From the NCBI GenBank assembly GCA_015065805.1, contig SVPN01000016.1, forward strand, positions 1 to 40,609: a stretch of 40,609 nucleotides of DNA, in the 5' to 3' direction. Under the pieces are notes generated by a model. The model saw only the letters and a program-made list of their open reading frames with translations. It did no database searches and was not told the DNA's origin. This DNA is from Oscillospiraceae bacterium (GTDB lineage Bacteria > Bacillota > Clostridia > Oscillospirales > Acutalibacteraceae). The translations under genes were made by a program, and so were the position numbers. Shown in pieces: positions 39,813 to 40,609 of this stretch (positions within the stretch are counted from its first letter, which is position 1; each line of letters opens with the position of its first letter).

Positions 39813-40214
39813 ATGTTTTTCGGTCTTTTCAGCAAATGATCGTCCGCTTTCAAAAAGCTCTCGGCAGGAGTGATCTCCGTTCAGCAATTCGTCAACCTGA
39901 ACGAGAAGAAAATCTTGTTTTATTCCACGCCGTTCGTCACCGGTAAAAACGGTGATTTCCCCGTCACATTGCAAAAGAACGGCTCGGACACGCTGTATTT
40001 CCCCGCATTCACATCATCAGCCGCATTGACAGCCTACCTGAACGCGATCGGTTGCACGGAGCACCTGATCATTAAAGGGGATCTGAAAAGTGTGTTGGCA
40101 TCGCTGGATTCTCACCCGCTGCTCTGCGAATGGGGCTTGGTTGTTGACCCGCAATCGCCGCTCGCCGTGGAGATCCCCCCGCAAATCCGCGTACAGCCGA
40201 AATGCTTGCGATAA
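39813..40214 (+). pseudogene. SseB-like small protein gene with in-frame TGA at codon 9
   Basis: A strong ribosome site AAAGGAG lies about 6 nt before ATG 39813. The frame begins 'MFFGLFSK', then hits TGA (39837-39839), then continues in the same frame for 124 codons to 40214. The latter part looks like an SseB N-terminal-type domain ('TLYFPAFTSSAALTAYLNAIG', 'HLIIKGDLKSVL'). Restart at GTG 39870 is possible, but its AGGA abuts the codon. TGA is used as a normal stop by many genes here, so reassignment is excluded. Choices are a nonsense mutation, a base error, read-through or, less likely, selenocysteine; I see no convincing SECIS hairpin. It sits 13 nt after the ROK gene in the same operon. 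Confidence 0.6.
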
Positions 40215-40238
40215 ATTCAAAAAAATATCAAAAACCCC

Positions 40239-40267
40239 TTGACAAGTAGCGTTCCGTTCGCTATAAT
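40239..40267 (+). promoter_or_regulatory. Strong promoter of the tRNA cluster
   Basis: TTGACA (40239-40244), 17-nt spacer, TATAAT (40262-40267): perfect consensus, as expected for stable RNA genes. The transcript would start about 25 nt before tRNA-Met. Confidence 0.9.
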
Positions 40268-40298
40268 AGTCAACGTCCCATTTGGGGACAGGCATTAT

Positions 40299-40375
40299 GG
40301 CGGTATAGCTCAGTTGGCTAGAGCATGCGGTTCATACCCGCAGTGTCGTTGGTTCGAATCCGACTACCGCTACCA
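40299..40375 (+). tRNA. tRNA-Met (anticodon CAT), CCA encoded
   Basis: Acceptor GGCGGTA / TACCGCT with G1-T72 wobble, D-arm GCTC/GAGC, anticodon stem TGCGG/CCGCA around TTCATAC, T-loop TTCGAAT, then ACCA. The anticodon stem lacks the three G-C pairs of initiator tRNA, so it is the elongator type. A lysidine-modified tRNA-Ile (CAT) cannot be excluded from sequence alone. Confidence 0.92.
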
Positions 40376-40380
40376 CCTAC

Positions 40381-40455
40381 GGCCCGATGGTCAAGCGGTT
40401 AAGACACCGCCCTTTCACGGCGGTAACACGGGTTCGATTCCCGTTCGGGTCACCA
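40381..40455 (+). tRNA. tRNA-Glu (anticodon TTC), CCA encoded
   Basis: Acceptor GGCCCGA pairs with TCGGGTC (one G-T), anticodon stem ACCGC/GCGGT around CTTTCAC, T-arm ACGGG-TTCGATT-CCCGT, then ACCA. Five nt after tRNA-Met. Confidence 0.93.
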
Positions 40456-40493
40456 TCGCGCTTTCGCGGCAATCGCCTCGGCGGCGCACACTT

Positions 40494-40570
40494 GCGCGTA
40501 TAGCTCAGCTGGTTAGAGCGCCTGCTTCACACGCAGGAGGTCAGCGGTTCGAGTCCGTTTACGCGCACCA
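40494..40570 (+). tRNA. tRNA-Val (anticodon CAC), CCA encoded
   Basis: Acceptor GCGCGTA / TACGCGC fully paired, D-arm GCTC/GAGC, anticodon stem CCTGC/GCAGG around TTCACAC, T-arm with TTCGAGT, then ACCA. Third tRNA of the cluster; the window ends 39 nt later with no terminator seen, so the cluster may continue. Confidence 0.93.
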
Positions 40571-40609
40571 TGTTGTAGGACCAAAATAGATGCCTACGCT
40601 TAAAACCCC

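Noticed and set aside
39837..39839. Selenocysteine codon or TGA reassignment
   Set aside because: Many genes here end in TGA, so it is a stop. No clear SECIS-like hairpin follows at the right distance, and the context gives no redox motif. Kept only as a remote alternative.

Overview
The window reads as a chromosomal segment of an anaerobic, gut-type Bacillota (Clostridia, probably Oscillospiraceae/Ruminococcaceae). The pointers are GC-rich codon use with strong AGGAGG-type ribosome sites, promoters of the TTGACA-17-TATAAT type, DegV, ROK and YerB-like (DUF3048) proteins, and a cellulosome flavour: one cohesin-like domain and two type I dockerins, one of them on a GH26-like mannanase. Taxonomy is inferred, not proven.

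Layout. 0.1-5.2 kb (minus strand): a Zn/Mn-type ABC uptake operon (znuA-znuC-znuB) running into a membrane-anchored SGNH esterase and an ArsR-type regulator. 5.3-7.4 kb (plus): an iron-type alcohol dehydrogenase and a DegV protein. 7.45-10 kb (minus): a CotH-kinase lipoprotein coupled to folB and folK. 10-11.1 kb (plus): dCMP deaminase and a YbaK-type deacylase. 11.1-14.3 kb (minus): ABC exporter and nadB. 14.4-21.2 kb (minus): an aromatic amino acid operon, DAHP synthase-tyrA-aroB-aroA-aroC-pheA. Its leader encodes a 30-residue peptide with five Phe and three Tyr codons, followed by an intrinsic terminator. This has the architecture of a ribosome-mediated Phe/Tyr attenuator, which is unusual for Bacillota, where T-boxes are the usual solution. 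21.2-22.3 kb: a DUF3048 lipoprotein.

22.35-23.9 kb holds the oddest structure. A host tRNA-Arg(CCT) gene is cut in its anticodon loop by about 1.4 kb of visibly AT-richer DNA bounded by the 8-bp repeat CTCCTAAG. The insert carries an intact, different tRNA-Arg(CCT), a terminator, inverted TTGCTAAT-type repeats near both ends and a type A chloramphenicol acetyltransferase gene, but no integrase. The host tRNA promoter now reads through the dead 5' half into the imported tRNA. I read it as a small non-autonomous or deleted tRNA-targeting element that supplies a replacement for the tRNA it destroys. The imported tRNA also appears to exchange the normally universal G19-C56 elbow pair for U19-A56.

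24.1-27.5 kb (plus): a metallo-beta-lactamase-fold hydrolase coupled to a GH94-like phosphorylase. 27.6-30.7 kb (plus): an ECF sigma factor coupled to a single-pass membrane protein with a Ser/Thr linker and an external cohesin-like domain, then a dockerin protein. This could be a surface-sensing sigma/anti-sigma pair. 30.66-31.05 kb: a run of about a dozen different short perfect palindromes. 31.06-37.6 kb (minus): a MoxR/DUF58/transglutaminase operon followed by the dockerin-GH26 gene. 37.7-40.2 kb (plus): nagA, a ROK kinase and an SseB-like gene with an in-frame TGA at codon 9. 40.2-40.6 kb: a strong promoter and tRNA-Met, tRNA-Glu and tRNA-Val. Stretches over 300 bases without a gene are the two flanks of the cat gene and the palindrome array, all described as features.
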